Below, piece by piece: positions 51,118 through 59,076 of a DNA stretch of 64,000 nucleotides (position 1 is the stretch's first letter; each line of letters opens with the position of its first letter). Made by a program: the position numbers and the translations under genes. Below the pieces are notes generated by a model. It saw nothing but the letters and a program-made list of their open reading frames with translations, made no database searches and was not told the DNA's origin. Source of the stretch: Sulfurimicrobium sp963779055 (lineage in GTDB: Bacteria > Pseudomonadota > Gammaproteobacteria > Burkholderiales > Sulfuricellaceae); the NCBI GenBank assembly GCA_963779055.1, contig CAVZWN010000001.1, positions 62,001 through 126,000 on the forward strand. Direction: 5' to 3'.

Positions 51118-51978
51118 TTGCCGACTAGAAAGTTTGTGCTGCGTTTCCTGCTTGCTGCGCTGGGTGTTCTGAGTGTTGATGTTGCTCTGGCGGCAGCACT
51201 GAAAGACGTGAATGCCGTGCCCCATCTCAGTAACAGCGGCCGCGAGGGCTACCAGGCTTTTTTGCAGGCCGACCGGCACCGGGCTTTTGCGATTGCGCCG
51301 GGCGGGGCATGGGCCTGGAAGAGCAGCGAAGCCACGGCGGAGATCGCTTCCGAAGGCGCATTGCAGATCTGCCAGCAGAGTACGGCTCAAACCTGCGTGC
51401 CCTATGCGCTGGACGATCAGGTGGTGTTAAACGAAAAATACTGGAATACCCTGTGGCGACCGTACAAAAACCGGGCAGCGGCGGCCAAAGCTGTCACAGG
51501 CAAAGCGCGCGGCGAGCGATTTTTCGATCTGGCGATCAAGTCGCCATCCGGCAAGGCCATGAAGCTCTCGGATATGCGTGGCAAGGTCCTGCTGGTGCAT
51601 TTCTGGGGAACCTGGTGCCCGCCGTGCCGCAACGAAATGCCCGAGCTGCAAAAATTGCACCAGGCTTTGGGCGGGGCGTCCGATATCCAGCTGGTGTTAT
51701 TGCAGATGCGCGAAGACTACGGCACGGCGAGCCTGTGGATGGATGTCCAGGGCTTCAAGCTGCCGCTATTCGATTCCGGCGTGGTGGATGCGGGGTCGGA
51801 CACCCTGACCCTGGCCGGCGGCAAGCAGATCCGCGACCGCGAGCTGGCCCGGGTGTTTCCCACCACCTATGTGCTGGACAAGCACGGCTTGGTGGTGTTT
51901 TCCCATGTCGGGCCGGTGTCAGGCTGGCTGCAATATCTGCCGTTTTTGCATGATGCGGCAGCGAATTCGGGGAAATAA
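51118..51978 (+). CDS. Exported TlpA-family redoxin with N-terminal DUF4189-like segment
   Basis: About 286 residues. A signal peptide (FLLAALGVLSVDVALAAA) is followed by a segment of about 80 residues, FAIAPGGAWAWKSS...ALQICQQ...CVPYALDD, with a spaced Cys pair as in DUF4189-type domains. A TlpA redoxin domain then carries HFWGTWCPPCRNEMPEL (C167, C170) and FPTTYVLDKHG. Start: TTG at 51118 is favoured because AGGGGA lies at a good distance; GTG at 51112 overlaps the yjbQ stop. The product should act as a periplasmic thiol-disulfide protein. The two-domain fusion is unusual compared with the plain TlpA at 46599-47099. Confidence 0.85.
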   Translation: MPTRKFVLRFLLAALGVLSVDVALAAALKDVNAVPHLSNSGREGYQAFLQADRHRAFAIAPGGAWAWKSSEATAEIASEGALQICQQSTAQTCVPYALDDQVVLNEKYWNTLWRPYKNRAAAAKAVTGKARGERFFDLAIKSPSGKAMKLSDMRGKVLLVHFWGTWCPPCRNEMPELQKLHQALGGASDIQLVLLQMREDYGTASLWMDVQGFKLPLFDSGVVDAGSDTLTLAGGKQIRDRELARVFPTTYVLDKHGLVVFSHVGPVSGWLQYLPFLHDAAANSGK

Positions 51979-52006
51979 GGCTTAAACCTAAAAACCTCAG
52001 TTCAAG

Positions 52007-52124
52007 CCACAGAGAACACAGAGATAGCACGGCACTCATGAATGTTCTCCGCGCACCCATTGGGTGAGTCACCAAAACCCTATAACCCGTCGATATTCCT
52101 CTGTGAACTCTGTGTTCTCTGTGG
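52007..52124. repeat. Inverted repeat element, CACAGAG family (copy 4)
   Basis: Left arm CCACAGAGAACACAGAG (52007-52023) and inverse right arm of three CTCTGTG-type units (52099-52124). It lies downstream of the redoxin gene, between convergent genes. Confidence 0.85.
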
Positions 52125-52196
52125 CCAACAGCTTTTTCTAGGTTAAAACGTAGCCATACACTGGCGAGTCATTTTAAGCTGCTAAAAGCAGTTGAA

Positions 52197-52253
52197 CCGC
52201 AGAGACGCAAAGACGCAGGGGAAATATGATGCGTTTTCTTTGCGTCTCTGCGG
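52197..52253. repeat. Inverted repeat element, GCAGAGACGCAAAG variant (copy 5)
   Basis: Left arm AACCGCAGAGACGCAAAGACG and right arm CTTTGCGTCTCTGCGGT form a shorter, better-matched relative of the CACAGAG family, close to the suhB stop. Confidence 0.85.
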
Positions 52254-52276
52254 TGAATGAACTATGGCTTTAAGGT

Positions 52277-53092
52277 TTATTTCGACTCGGCTGCCAGCGT
52301 CCGGAGTTCCGGCGTCAGATGCGGCGCGATTGCCTGCAGCAGTTGCCCGAAGACTTTCGGGTTGCCGGCGATGATGTTGCCGCTTTTGAGATAATTCTCG
52401 TTGCCTTCGAAGTCGCCCACCAGTCCGCCTGCTTCCTGCACCAGCAGACAGCCTGCCGCGATATCCCAGGGCTTCAGGCCGATTTCGAAGAAGCCATCGA
52501 AGCGCCCTGCGGCGGTATAGGCCAGGTCAAGCGCAGCCGAGCCCGGACGGCGCAGGCCGGCGGTTTTCTGGATGAGATCGCGGAACATGCCCATGTAGGC
52601 GTCGATATGATCAAAGTTAGTGTACGGGAAGCCGGTGCCGATCAGCGCGTTCTTGAGATAAATTTCCTTGCTGACGCGCAGGCGGCGGTCGTTGAGGTAG
52701 GCTCCGCGCCCTTTGGTGGCCATGAACAGGTCGTTGCGGGCCGGGTCGTAGATGACCGCCTGACTCAGTACGCCCTTGTGGAGCAGGGCGATGGAAACCG
52801 CATACTGCGGAAAGCCGTGGAGAAAATTGGTGGTGCCGTCGAGCGGGTCGATGATCCACTGGTATTCGGATTCGCCGCGAACACCGCTCTCTTCTGCTAG
52901 AATTTCGTGGTTCGGGTAGGCTTCCAGCAGGATATCAATAATCGCGTTTTCCGCTGCGCGATCCACTTCGCTGACAAAATCATTGTGGTTTTTGCGTGTG
53001 ACGGTCAGTTTGTCGATGTCGAGAGAGGCGCGGTTGATGATGTTGCCGGCGCGGCGCGCGGCCTTGACCGCGATGGTGAGCATTGGATGCAT
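52277..53092 (-). CDS. suhB: Inositol-1-monophosphatase family protein SuhB
   Basis: 271 residues. The metal-binding motifs of the family are in place: ILAEESG, WIIDPLDGTTNFLHGFP and, near the C-terminus, GLKPWDIAAGCLLVQEAGG. It dephosphorylates inositol phosphates; in E. coli SuhB also takes part in rRNA antitermination. The ATG at 53092 is used; ATG four codons further in is possible. Divergent from trmJ with about 60 bases between, a gene pairing often seen in proteobacteria. Confidence 0.94.
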   Translation of the reverse strand: MHPMLTIAVKAARRAGNIINRASLDIDKLTVTRKNHNDFVSEVDRAAENAIIDILLEAYPNHEILAEESGVRGESEYQWIIDPLDGTTNFLHGFPQYAVSIALLHKGVLSQAVIYDPARNDLFMATKGRGAYLNDRRLRVSKEIYLKNALIGTGFPYTNFDHIDAYMGMFRDLIQKTAGLRRPGSAALDLAYTAAGRFDGFFEIGLKPWDIAAGCLLVQEAGGLVGDFEGNENYLKSGNIIAGNPKVFGQLLQAIAPHLTPELRTLAAESK

Positions 53093-53154
53093 AGTGGTTT
53101 CGATGACTTTAATGAACAGAAATTTGACGCTATTTTACATGGGAAAGACCAGTT

Positions 53155-53883
53155 TTGAGTAACTCCGTGCTGGACAACATTCGTGTCGTGCTGAGTCACC
53201 CCAGCCACCCCGGCAATATTGGCGCGGCGGCGCGGGCCATGAAGACCATGGGACTGCACCAACTTTTTCTGGTGAACCCCAAGCAATTTCCGGATGCAAT
53301 GGCTGATGCCATGGCCTCCGGCGCGAATGACGTGTTGCAGAATGCCGTGATCTGCACCAGCCTGGAGCAGGCCTTGCAGGGCGCGGTGCTGGTGGTGGGG
53401 TTGACAGCGCGGCACCGCGACTTGTCGCATGCCATGTTGACGCTGCGGGACGCTGCGCCGCAGATTATGGTCAAAGCCACGCATGCGCCAGTGGCACTGG
53501 TCTTTGGCACGGAAATGTCGGGCCTTTCCAATGCCGAGCTGGAAAAATGCCAGCTGCTGATTACCATTCCGGTCAATCCCGAATATAGCTCACTCAATCT
53601 GGCTGCTGCGGTACAAGTGGTGAGTTATGAGTTGCGCACCTGCGGCATTGTGACGGAGTCCATATCTAAAGACTTCCCCCCCGCCCCTTTCGAGGATGTG
53701 GAGCGGTTCTATGAGCATCTGGAGAGCGCTCTGGTTGAGATAGATTTTCTTGATCCTCTGGACCCCCGGCGCCTGATGACGAGATTGCGGCGCCTGTTTT
53801 CCCGAGCCGGGATGGAAAAGGAAGAGGTAAATATACTGCGGGGGATTTTGACGAAGGCCTGTCGAGGGCGGATTCCCAAGTAA
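53155..53883 (+). CDS. trmJ: tRNA (cytidine/uridine-2'-O-)-methyltransferase TrmJ
   Basis: 242 residues from TTG 53155, with GGGAAAG upstream. SPOUT-class motifs: LSHPSHPGNIGAAARAMKTMG at the N-terminus, ALVFGTEMSGLSNAELE, and the knot IPVNPEYSSLNLAAAVQVVS. TrmJ methylates the ribose of tRNA position 32 in the cytosol. A C-terminal helical extension follows. It is upstream of cysE and the isc operon, an arrangement common in proteobacteria. Confidence 0.93.
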   Translation: MSNSVLDNIRVVLSHPSHPGNIGAAARAMKTMGLHQLFLVNPKQFPDAMADAMASGANDVLQNAVICTSLEQALQGAVLVVGLTARHRDLSHAMLTLRDAAPQIMVKATHAPVALVFGTEMSGLSNAELEKCQLLITIPVNPEYSSLNLAAAVQVVSYELRTCGIVTESISKDFPPAPFEDVERFYEHLESALVEIDFLDPLDPRRLMTRLRRLFSRAGMEKEEVNILRGILTKACRGRIPK

Positions 53884-53916
53884 ATAGTTGACTAAATCAC
53901 TTGGTTATAGAATAAT
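53884..53916 (+). promoter_or_regulatory. IscR type 1-like site overlapping the cysE promoter
   Basis: ATAGTTGACTAAATCACTTGG followed by TTAT fits the type 1 IscR consensus (ATASYYGACTRWWWYAGTCRRSTAT) with about three mismatches. Inside it, TTGACT (53888-53893) and, 17 bp on, AATAAT (53911-53916) make a promoter, so bound IscR would cover the -35. Confidence 0.75.
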
Positions 53917-53942
53917 GCGATCATTGTATCCTGTTAGACATA

Positions 53943-54695
53943 ATGTTCAAACATTTACGTGAAGATATTGCAGTGGTGTTCGAGCGCGACCCCGCTGCCC
54001 GTTCCCGCTGGGAGGTGCTGACCGCCTACCCCGGCGTGCATGCCGTTCTGATTCATCGCCTGACGCATCGTCTGTGGGGGTGGAGGCTTTTCTGGCTGGC
54101 GCGTTTTACTTCCCATTTTGCACGCTGGATCACCGGCATCGAAATTCATCCCGGCGCCAGGATTGGGCGGCGCGTGTTTATCGATCATGGCATGGGGGTG
54201 GTGATCGGTGAAACGGCAGAACTGGGTGATGACGTTACTTTGTATCACGGCGTCACGCTGGGCGGAACTTCGTGGAAAAAAGGCAAGCGCCACCCCACGC
54301 TTGGCAAGGGGGTGGTCATTGGCGCCGGAGCCAAGGTACTGGGGCCTATACTTATCGGTGACGGTGCCAAGATCGGATCCAATGCTGTGGTAGTCAAGGA
54401 TGTGCCGGCAGGCGCCACGGCGGTAGGCATCCCGGCGCGGATTCTGGATGGCGACCAGGCCGAAAAGCGGGAAAATCAGGCCACGAAAATGGGGTTTTCG
54501 GCCTATGCCATCAGCGAGGACATGAATGACCCCATGGTCAAGGCGGTACACAGCCTGCTCGATCATACGGTGGTTACCGATCACCGCATCCAGCAGATAC
54601 TGGATCATCTGAGTCGTCTGGGGGTGGAAATCAGCGATGCTGAAAAGTCTGCGGAAAAATTCGATGTCAATTACCTGAATAAAATAGTTGACTAA
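53943..54695 (+). CDS. cysE: Serine O-acetyltransferase
   Basis: 250 residues. An N-terminal helical part precedes the left-handed beta helix with IDHGMGVVIGETAELGDDVT, LYHGVTLGGTSWKKGKRHP and AGATAVGIPARIL. It makes O-acetylserine from serine and acetyl-CoA, the precursor of cysteine, which is the sulfur donor for the isc genes that follow. The final codons overlap the IscR-type site of the iscR promoter. Confidence 0.95.
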   Translation: MFKHLREDIAVVFERDPAARSRWEVLTAYPGVHAVLIHRLTHRLWGWRLFWLARFTSHFARWITGIEIHPGARIGRRVFIDHGMGVVIGETAELGDDVTLYHGVTLGGTSWKKGKRHPTLGKGVVIGAGAKVLGPILIGDGAKIGSNAVVVKDVPAGATAVGIPARILDGDQAEKRENQATKMGFSAYAISEDMNDPMVKAVHSLLDHTVVTDHRIQQILDHLSRLGVEISDAEKSAEKFDVNYLNKIVD

Positions 54696-54716
54696 AACGC
54701 TTGGGTTTAATATAGT
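54684..54716 (+). promoter_or_regulatory. IscR type 1-like site overlapping the iscR promoter
   Basis: ATAGTTGACTAAAACGCTTG is the near twin of the site before cysE (identical over the first 13 bases). TTGACT (54688-54693), a 17-bp spacer and TATAGT (54711-54716) form a strong sigma-70 promoter. The site includes the cysE stop codon. It implies classic IscR autorepression. Confidence 0.85.
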
Positions 54717-54751
54717 AACCGCAAGATGCACCCATCACTAAGAGGCTCAAC

Positions 54752-55222
54752 ATGCGTTTGACCACCAAAGGACGTTTTGCGGTAACGGCAATGATCGATC
54801 TGGCCATGCGCCATGGCGAAGGGCCGGTGACGCTGGCCGGTATCAGCGACCGGCAGCGGATTTCCCTGTCATATCTGGAGCAGTTGTTCGGCAAGCTGCG
54901 GCGCTACGGTCTGGTTGACAGCGTGCGTGGTCCGGGTGGCGGTTATTGTCTGGCCAGGGAGCTGGATGGGATTTCCGTTGCGGACATCATTCAGGCGGTG
55001 GATGAACCGATCGATGCCACCAAGTGCGGTGGTTTGGGAAATTGCCATGACGATCTTCCCTGCATGACACATGATCTGTGGACCAATCTCAATGTGCGGA
55101 TTTTTGATTATCTGCAGTCCGTGAACCTGGCCCAACTGGTTGCTTCGCAAAACGGGAGCAAGCATTCGGCGCATCTGGACAAACGTTTCAAGCATGGAGA
55201 GGCAAGTCTTCTGGCTGGATAA
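54752..55222 (+). CDS. iscR: Fe-S cluster regulator IscR
   Basis: 156 residues. The Rrf2-type helix-turn-helix is at LAGISDRQRISLSYLEQLFG with wing SVRGPGGGYCLAR. The [2Fe-2S] ligands are C92, C98 and C104 in KCGGLGNCHDDLPCMTH. It senses Fe-S status and represses the isc operon when it holds a cluster. The stop codon overlaps the next ATG (TAATG). Confidence 0.96.
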   Translation: MRLTTKGRFAVTAMIDLAMRHGEGPVTLAGISDRQRISLSYLEQLFGKLRRYGLVDSVRGPGGGYCLARELDGISVADIIQAVDEPIDATKCGGLGNCHDDLPCMTHDLWTNLNVRIFDYLQSVNLAQLVASQNGSKHSAHLDKRFKHGEASLLAG

Positions 55223-56370
55223 TGGTTCAGGTTTATTTTGATCACAATGCCACTACACCGCTCGATGAGGGCGTGCTGGCAGCGATGATGCCCTGGATGC
55301 AGGGGCAGTTCGGCAACCCATCCAGCCGCCATGGCTTTGGCCGCATGGCGCGCCAGGCGGTTGAAGAAGCCCGGGAGAAGGTGGCGATTGCAGCAGGAGC
55401 GCATCCCTCGCAGGTGATTTTTACCAGCGGTGGGACCGAGGCCAATAATCTGGCCATTCGCGGCATGGCGGCGGCCTTGTTTCCGTCCCAGGTGGTGTGG
55501 GGCAGTACCGAGCATCCTTGCGTGGCCAAGACATGCCAGAGCCTGAAAACTCAGGGCTGGACCTTGCGCCCGCTGGCGGTGGATCATGCCGGCCGGTTTG
55601 ATATGGACGATGTGGCCCTGGCATTGCAGACGGCGACCGGCCTGGTTAGCGTGATGCTGGTCAATAACGAGACAGGAGTGCTGCAGGACGTGGCCGAAGT
55701 GGCCCAGCAGGCGCGTGCGGCTGGCGCCTGGGTACACACCGATGCGGTGCAGGCGCTGGGCAAGGTCAGGCTGGATTTTGCGGCGCTCGGCGTACATGCC
55801 ATGAGCCTGTCGTCGCACAAGGTTTACGGGCCGAAAGGTGTCGGAGCGCTGGTTCTGGACAAGCGTGTCGACCTGGTGCCCCAGATGACCGGAGGCGGCC
55901 ACGAAAAAGGCTTGCGTGCCGGTACCGAGAATGTGCCGGGTATTGTCGGATTTGCTGCCGCCTGCGAAGGGGCGCTCGATCGCATGGAGCAGGATGCCGG
56001 GCGATTTGAACGGATGAGAAACGAACTGGAAGCGGGTGTCTCCTTTCTGGGCGGCGAGATGTTCGGTTCGAGCGCGCAGCGTCTGGCAAATACCAGCTAT
56101 TTCGCTTTTCCCGGCATCGAAGGGGAAACCCTGCTGATGGCGCTGGACCGGGCGGGATTTGCAGTGGCAAGCGGTTCGGCCTGCGCCAGCGGCAGCACGG
56201 AGCCGAGCCCCGTATTGCAGGCCATGGGCGTCGAGCCGGAGCTGGCCAAGGGCGCGATCCGGGTGAGCCTGGGGCGTGGCAACAGCATGCAGCAGATTGA
56301 AGAATTTATCAGGGTACTGCGGGTGGAACTGGAGCGCCTGCGAAACCTGTCAGCCGTAGCAGTCATGTGA
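55222..56370 (+). CDS. Cysteine desulfurase (first of two; NifS/IscS-like)
   Basis: 382 residues, a fold-type I PLP enzyme. It has YFDHNATTPLD, FTSGGTEANNLAI, the PLP-Lys in SLSSHKVYGPKGVGAL, and the catalytic Cys loop GSACASGSTEPSPVLQAMG. Compared with the downstream IscS it has diverged widely and lacks the long IscS C-terminal tail (SPLWEMFKDGIDL). It is translationally coupled to iscR and sits 16 bases before iscS. It could supply sulfur to a different acceptor. Confidence 0.92.
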   Translation: MVQVYFDHNATTPLDEGVLAAMMPWMQGQFGNPSSRHGFGRMARQAVEEAREKVAIAAGAHPSQVIFTSGGTEANNLAIRGMAAALFPSQVVWGSTEHPCVAKTCQSLKTQGWTLRPLAVDHAGRFDMDDVALALQTATGLVSVMLVNNETGVLQDVAEVAQQARAAGAWVHTDAVQALGKVRLDFAALGVHAMSLSSHKVYGPKGVGALVLDKRVDLVPQMTGGGHEKGLRAGTENVPGIVGFAAACEGALDRMEQDAGRFERMRNELEAGVSFLGGEMFGSSAQRLANTSYFAFPGIEGETLLMALDRAGFAVASGSACASGSTEPSPVLQAMGVEPELAKGAIRVSLGRGNSMQQIEEFIRVLRVELERLRNLSAVAVM

Positions 56371-56386
56371 TTTTTTGGAGAGTGTT

Positions 56387-57595
56387 ATGAAGTTGCCGAT
56401 TTATCTGGATTATTCTGCGACCACGCCGGTGGACCCCCGCGTGGCGGAACAAATGATCCCCTATCTGACCGAGAAATTCGGCAATCCTGCGAGCCGCTCG
56501 CACGCTTTCGGCTGGGAAGCCGACGAGGCGGTGGAGAATGCCCGCAAGCAGGTGGCCGCGCTGGTCAATGCAGACCCCAAGGAGATCGTCTGGACTTCCG
56601 GTGCGACCGAATCCAACAACCTCGCCATCAAGGGCGCGGCACATTTCTACTCGGGCAAGGGCAAGCATCTCATCACTGTCGCTACCGAGCACAAGGCGGT
56701 ACTGGATACCTGTCGCGAACTGGAGCGCCAGGGCTACGAGGTGACTTATCTGGTCCCTGAACCCAATGGCCTGCTGGATCTGGATAAATTTACCGCGGCG
56801 ATCCGTCCCGACACGATTCTGGCTTCGGTGATGTACGTCAACAACGAAATCGGCGTGATCCAGGATATTCCCGCATTGGGCGAAATCTGCCGCAGCAAGG
56901 GTGTGATCTTCCACGTGGACTCCGCCCAAGCCAGCGGCAAGGTGGTGATCGATCTGGCCAAGCTGAAAGTGGACCTGATGTCCTTTTCCGCCCACAAGAT
57001 CTACGGCCCCAAGGGCATCGGCGCCCTGTATGTGCGCCGCAAGCCGCGCATCCGCCTTGAAGCGCAGATGCATGGCGGCGGCCACGAACGCGGCATGCGC
57101 TCCGGTACGCTGGCGACGCACCAGATCGTCGGCATGGGCGAAGCATTCCGTCTCGCCAAAGAAGAAATGGCAGCGGAAAGCGAGCGCATGCGCATGCTGC
57201 GCGACCGTCTTTACAATGGCCTCAAGGAAATCGAAGAGGTGTACGTGAACGGCGACATGGAAAACCGTGTGCCGCACAATCTCAATATCAGCTTCAGTTT
57301 CGTCGAGGGCGAATCGCTCATCATGGCGATCAAGGATCTCGCGGTATCGAGCGGTTCTGCCTGTACTTCCGCCAGTCTTGAGCCTTCCTATGTGCTGAAG
57401 TCGCTGGGGCACAGCGACGAACTGGCGCACAGTTCGATCCGCTTCTCCATCGGACGTTTCACCACCGAGGAAGAAATCGACTACGCGATCCAACTGCTCA
57501 AGAACAAGATCGGCAAGCTGCGTGAGCTGTCCCCGCTGTGGGAAATGTTCAAGGACGGCATCGATCTGAATACCGTGCAGTGGGCGGCACATTAA
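56387..57595 (+). CDS. iscS: Cysteine desulfurase IscS
   Basis: 402 residues; the ATG at 56387 follows GGAGAG, whereas the frame start at 56375 lacks a site. Landmarks: YLDYSATTPVDPRV, SGATESNNLAIKG, PLP-Lys in SFSAHKIYGPKGIGALY, and the sulfur-carrying Cys in SSGSACTSASLEPSYVLKSL. The C-terminal tail LSPLWEMFKDGIDLNTVQW is that of true IscS and contacts IscU. It removes sulfur from cysteine for Fe-S assembly on IscU. Confidence 0.96.
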   Translation: MKLPIYLDYSATTPVDPRVAEQMIPYLTEKFGNPASRSHAFGWEADEAVENARKQVAALVNADPKEIVWTSGATESNNLAIKGAAHFYSGKGKHLITVATEHKAVLDTCRELERQGYEVTYLVPEPNGLLDLDKFTAAIRPDTILASVMYVNNEIGVIQDIPALGEICRSKGVIFHVDSAQASGKVVIDLAKLKVDLMSFSAHKIYGPKGIGALYVRRKPRIRLEAQMHGGGHERGMRSGTLATHQIVGMGEAFRLAKEEMAAESERMRMLRDRLYNGLKEIEEVYVNGDMENRVPHNLNISFSFVEGESLIMAIKDLAVSSGSACTSASLEPSYVLKSLGHSDELAHSSIRFSIGRFTTEEEIDYAIQLLKNKIGKLRELSPLWEMFKDGIDLNTVQWAAH

Positions 57596-57603
57596 ATTAT
57601 TTG

Positions 57604-57667
57604 GTGATGAGTGATGGGTAATGAGTAATGGTTTGTCTCTCATCACCCTTTACCCATCACTCATCAC
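57604..57667. repeat. Inverted repeat between iscS and iscU
   Basis: GGTGATGAGTGATGGGTAAT (57604-57623) is answered by the inverse CTTTACCCATCACTCATCAC (57648-57667), with a second partial arm CTCTCATCACC between. RNA of this stretch would form a long hairpin directly before the iscU ribosome site. Confidence 0.85.
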
Positions 57668-57679
57668 AGGAGAATTGTC

Positions 57680-58096
57680 ATGGCATATAGCGAAAAAGTT
57701 CTGGATCACTACGAAAACCCGCGCAACGTCGGCTCTTTCGGCAAGGAAGAAGATGGCGTGGCGACCGGCATGGTGGGCGCGCCTGCCTGCGGCGATGTGA
57801 TGAAATTGCAGATCCGGGTCAACAAGGACGGCGTGATTGAGGACGCCAAATTCAAGACCTACGGCTGCGGTTCGGCCATCGCATCGAGTTCCCTGGTGAC
57901 CGAGTGGGTCAAGGGCAAGACGCTGGATCAGGCGCTGGATATCAAGAACACCCAGATCGCCGAGGAACTGGCGCTGCCGCCGGTGAAGATTCACTGTTCG
58001 ATTCTGGCTGAAGACGCGATCAAGGCTGCCGTGGCTGACTACAAGGCCAAACATGGCGAAAATGTCGAGGCCAATGCCTGCAAGGGAGCTTGCTGA
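57680..58096 (+). CDS. iscU: Fe-S cluster scaffold IscU
   Basis: 138 residues. Cluster ligands C37 (with D39), C63 and C106 occur in PACGDVMKLQIRV, TYGCGSAIASSS and KIHCSILAEDAIK, and the HscA recognition motif LPPVK is at 99-103. A strong AGGAGA precedes the ATG. It receives sulfur from IscS and iron to build [2Fe-2S] clusters, then passes them on with HscB/HscA. The C-terminus carries two additional Cys (ACKGAC). Confidence 0.97.
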   Translation: MAYSEKVLDHYENPRNVGSFGKEEDGVATGMVGAPACGDVMKLQIRVNKDGVIEDAKFKTYGCGSAIASSSLVTEWVKGKTLDQALDIKNTQIAEELALPPVKIHCSILAEDAIKAAVADYKAKHGENVEANACKGAC

Positions 58097-58097
58097 T

Positions 58098-58421
58098 ATG
58101 GGTATTACAATGACTGAACAGGCTGCCAAACATGTCAGCAATTTCCTTACCAAACGCGGCAAGGGTGTTGGCCTGCGCCTCGGTGTGCGCACTTCGGGTT
58201 GCTCCGGCATGGCCTATACGATCGAATTCGCTGACGAAATCGGTGCGGATGATGTCCAGTTCGACAGCCACGGCGTTAAAGTGCTGATCGACGCCAAGAG
58301 CCTGCCTTATCTGGACGGCACCGAACTGGATTACACGCGCGAAGGGCTGAACGAGGGATTCAAGTTCAACAATCCCAACGTCAAGAACGCTTGCGGTTGT
58401 GGTGAGAGCTTCAACGTATAA
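58098..58421 (+). CDS. iscA: A-type Fe-S carrier IscA
   Basis: 107 residues from ATG 58098, one base after the iscU stop. The three ligand cysteines are C35 in RTSGCSGMAY and C99/C101 in NACGCGESFNV. It carries or delivers clusters, particularly [4Fe-4S], to target proteins. Confidence 0.97.
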   Translation: MGITMTEQAAKHVSNFLTKRGKGVGLRLGVRTSGCSGMAYTIEFADEIGADDVQFDSHGVKVLIDAKSLPYLDGTELDYTREGLNEGFKFNNPNVKNACGCGESFNV

Positions 58422-58426
58422 ACCTG

Positions 58427-58960
58427 ATGCACTTCGACTTCAGCAAAAATCATTTCGAACTGTTTGGGTTGACACCGGCTTTCCACATTGACGTGGATCG
58501 TCTGGATCAGGCTTACCGCGAAATCCAGACGCTGGTGCATCCCGACAAGTTCACGCATCTGGGTGATCAGGACAAGCGCCTGTCGATGCAGTGGGCAACC
58601 CATGCCAACGAAGCTTACCAGACCCTGAAAAAACCGCTGTCCCGCGCCCGCTACCTGCTGCACCTGCATGGTGTGGACACGCAGGAGGAAAGCAATACTG
58701 CCATGCCGGCGGAATTCCTCATGGCCCAGATGGAGTGGCGCGAAGCCATCATGGAAGCGAAGGAAGCGCAGGATGTCCCGGACATGGAACAATTGCACAA
58801 ACGGCTTCGTGTCGAGATGCGCGAGCAGCATGAGGAACTGGGACGGCTGCTGGATGAAAAGGCCGATTACCAGGAAGCGTCCGGACTGGTGCGCAAGCTG
58901 AAATTCATGGAAAAGCTGGGCGATGAAATCGATAGCGCCCTGGAGTTGATGGAAGCTTAA
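58427..58960 (+). CDS. hscB: Co-chaperone HscB
   Basis: 177 residues. The J domain contains the HPD tripeptide (38-40, TLVHPDKFTHLG) and the C-terminal three-helix IscU-binding domain includes FLMAQMEWREAIMEAKEAQD. It brings IscU to HscA and stimulates its ATPase. It starts five bases after iscA. Confidence 0.95.
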   Translation: MHFDFSKNHFELFGLTPAFHIDVDRLDQAYREIQTLVHPDKFTHLGDQDKRLSMQWATHANEAYQTLKKPLSRARYLLHLHGVDTQEESNTAMPAEFLMAQMEWREAIMEAKEAQDVPDMEQLHKRLRVEMREQHEELGRLLDEKADYQEASGLVRKLKFMEKLGDEIDSALELMEA

Positions 58961-59057
58961 CCCCCCTCAGTCCCCCCTTGTCAGGGGGGAAGCCGCTTTT
59001 CTCCTCCCCTGACAAGGGGAGGATGGGAGGGGTTAGGAGGTCGGGAGGGGTTGGGGT
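58959..59057. repeat. Inverted repeat element, CCTCCCCT-TGTC-AGGGGAGG family (copy 4)
   Basis: CCCCCCTTGTCAGGGGGGAA and CCTCCCCTGACAAGGGGAGG give two nested near-palindromes, followed by GGGAGGGGTT runs. It begins at the hscB stop and ends before the hscA ribosome site, so it lies inside the isc transcript. Confidence 0.85.
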
Positions 59058-59076
59058 CTGTTTTATAAGGAGTTTC

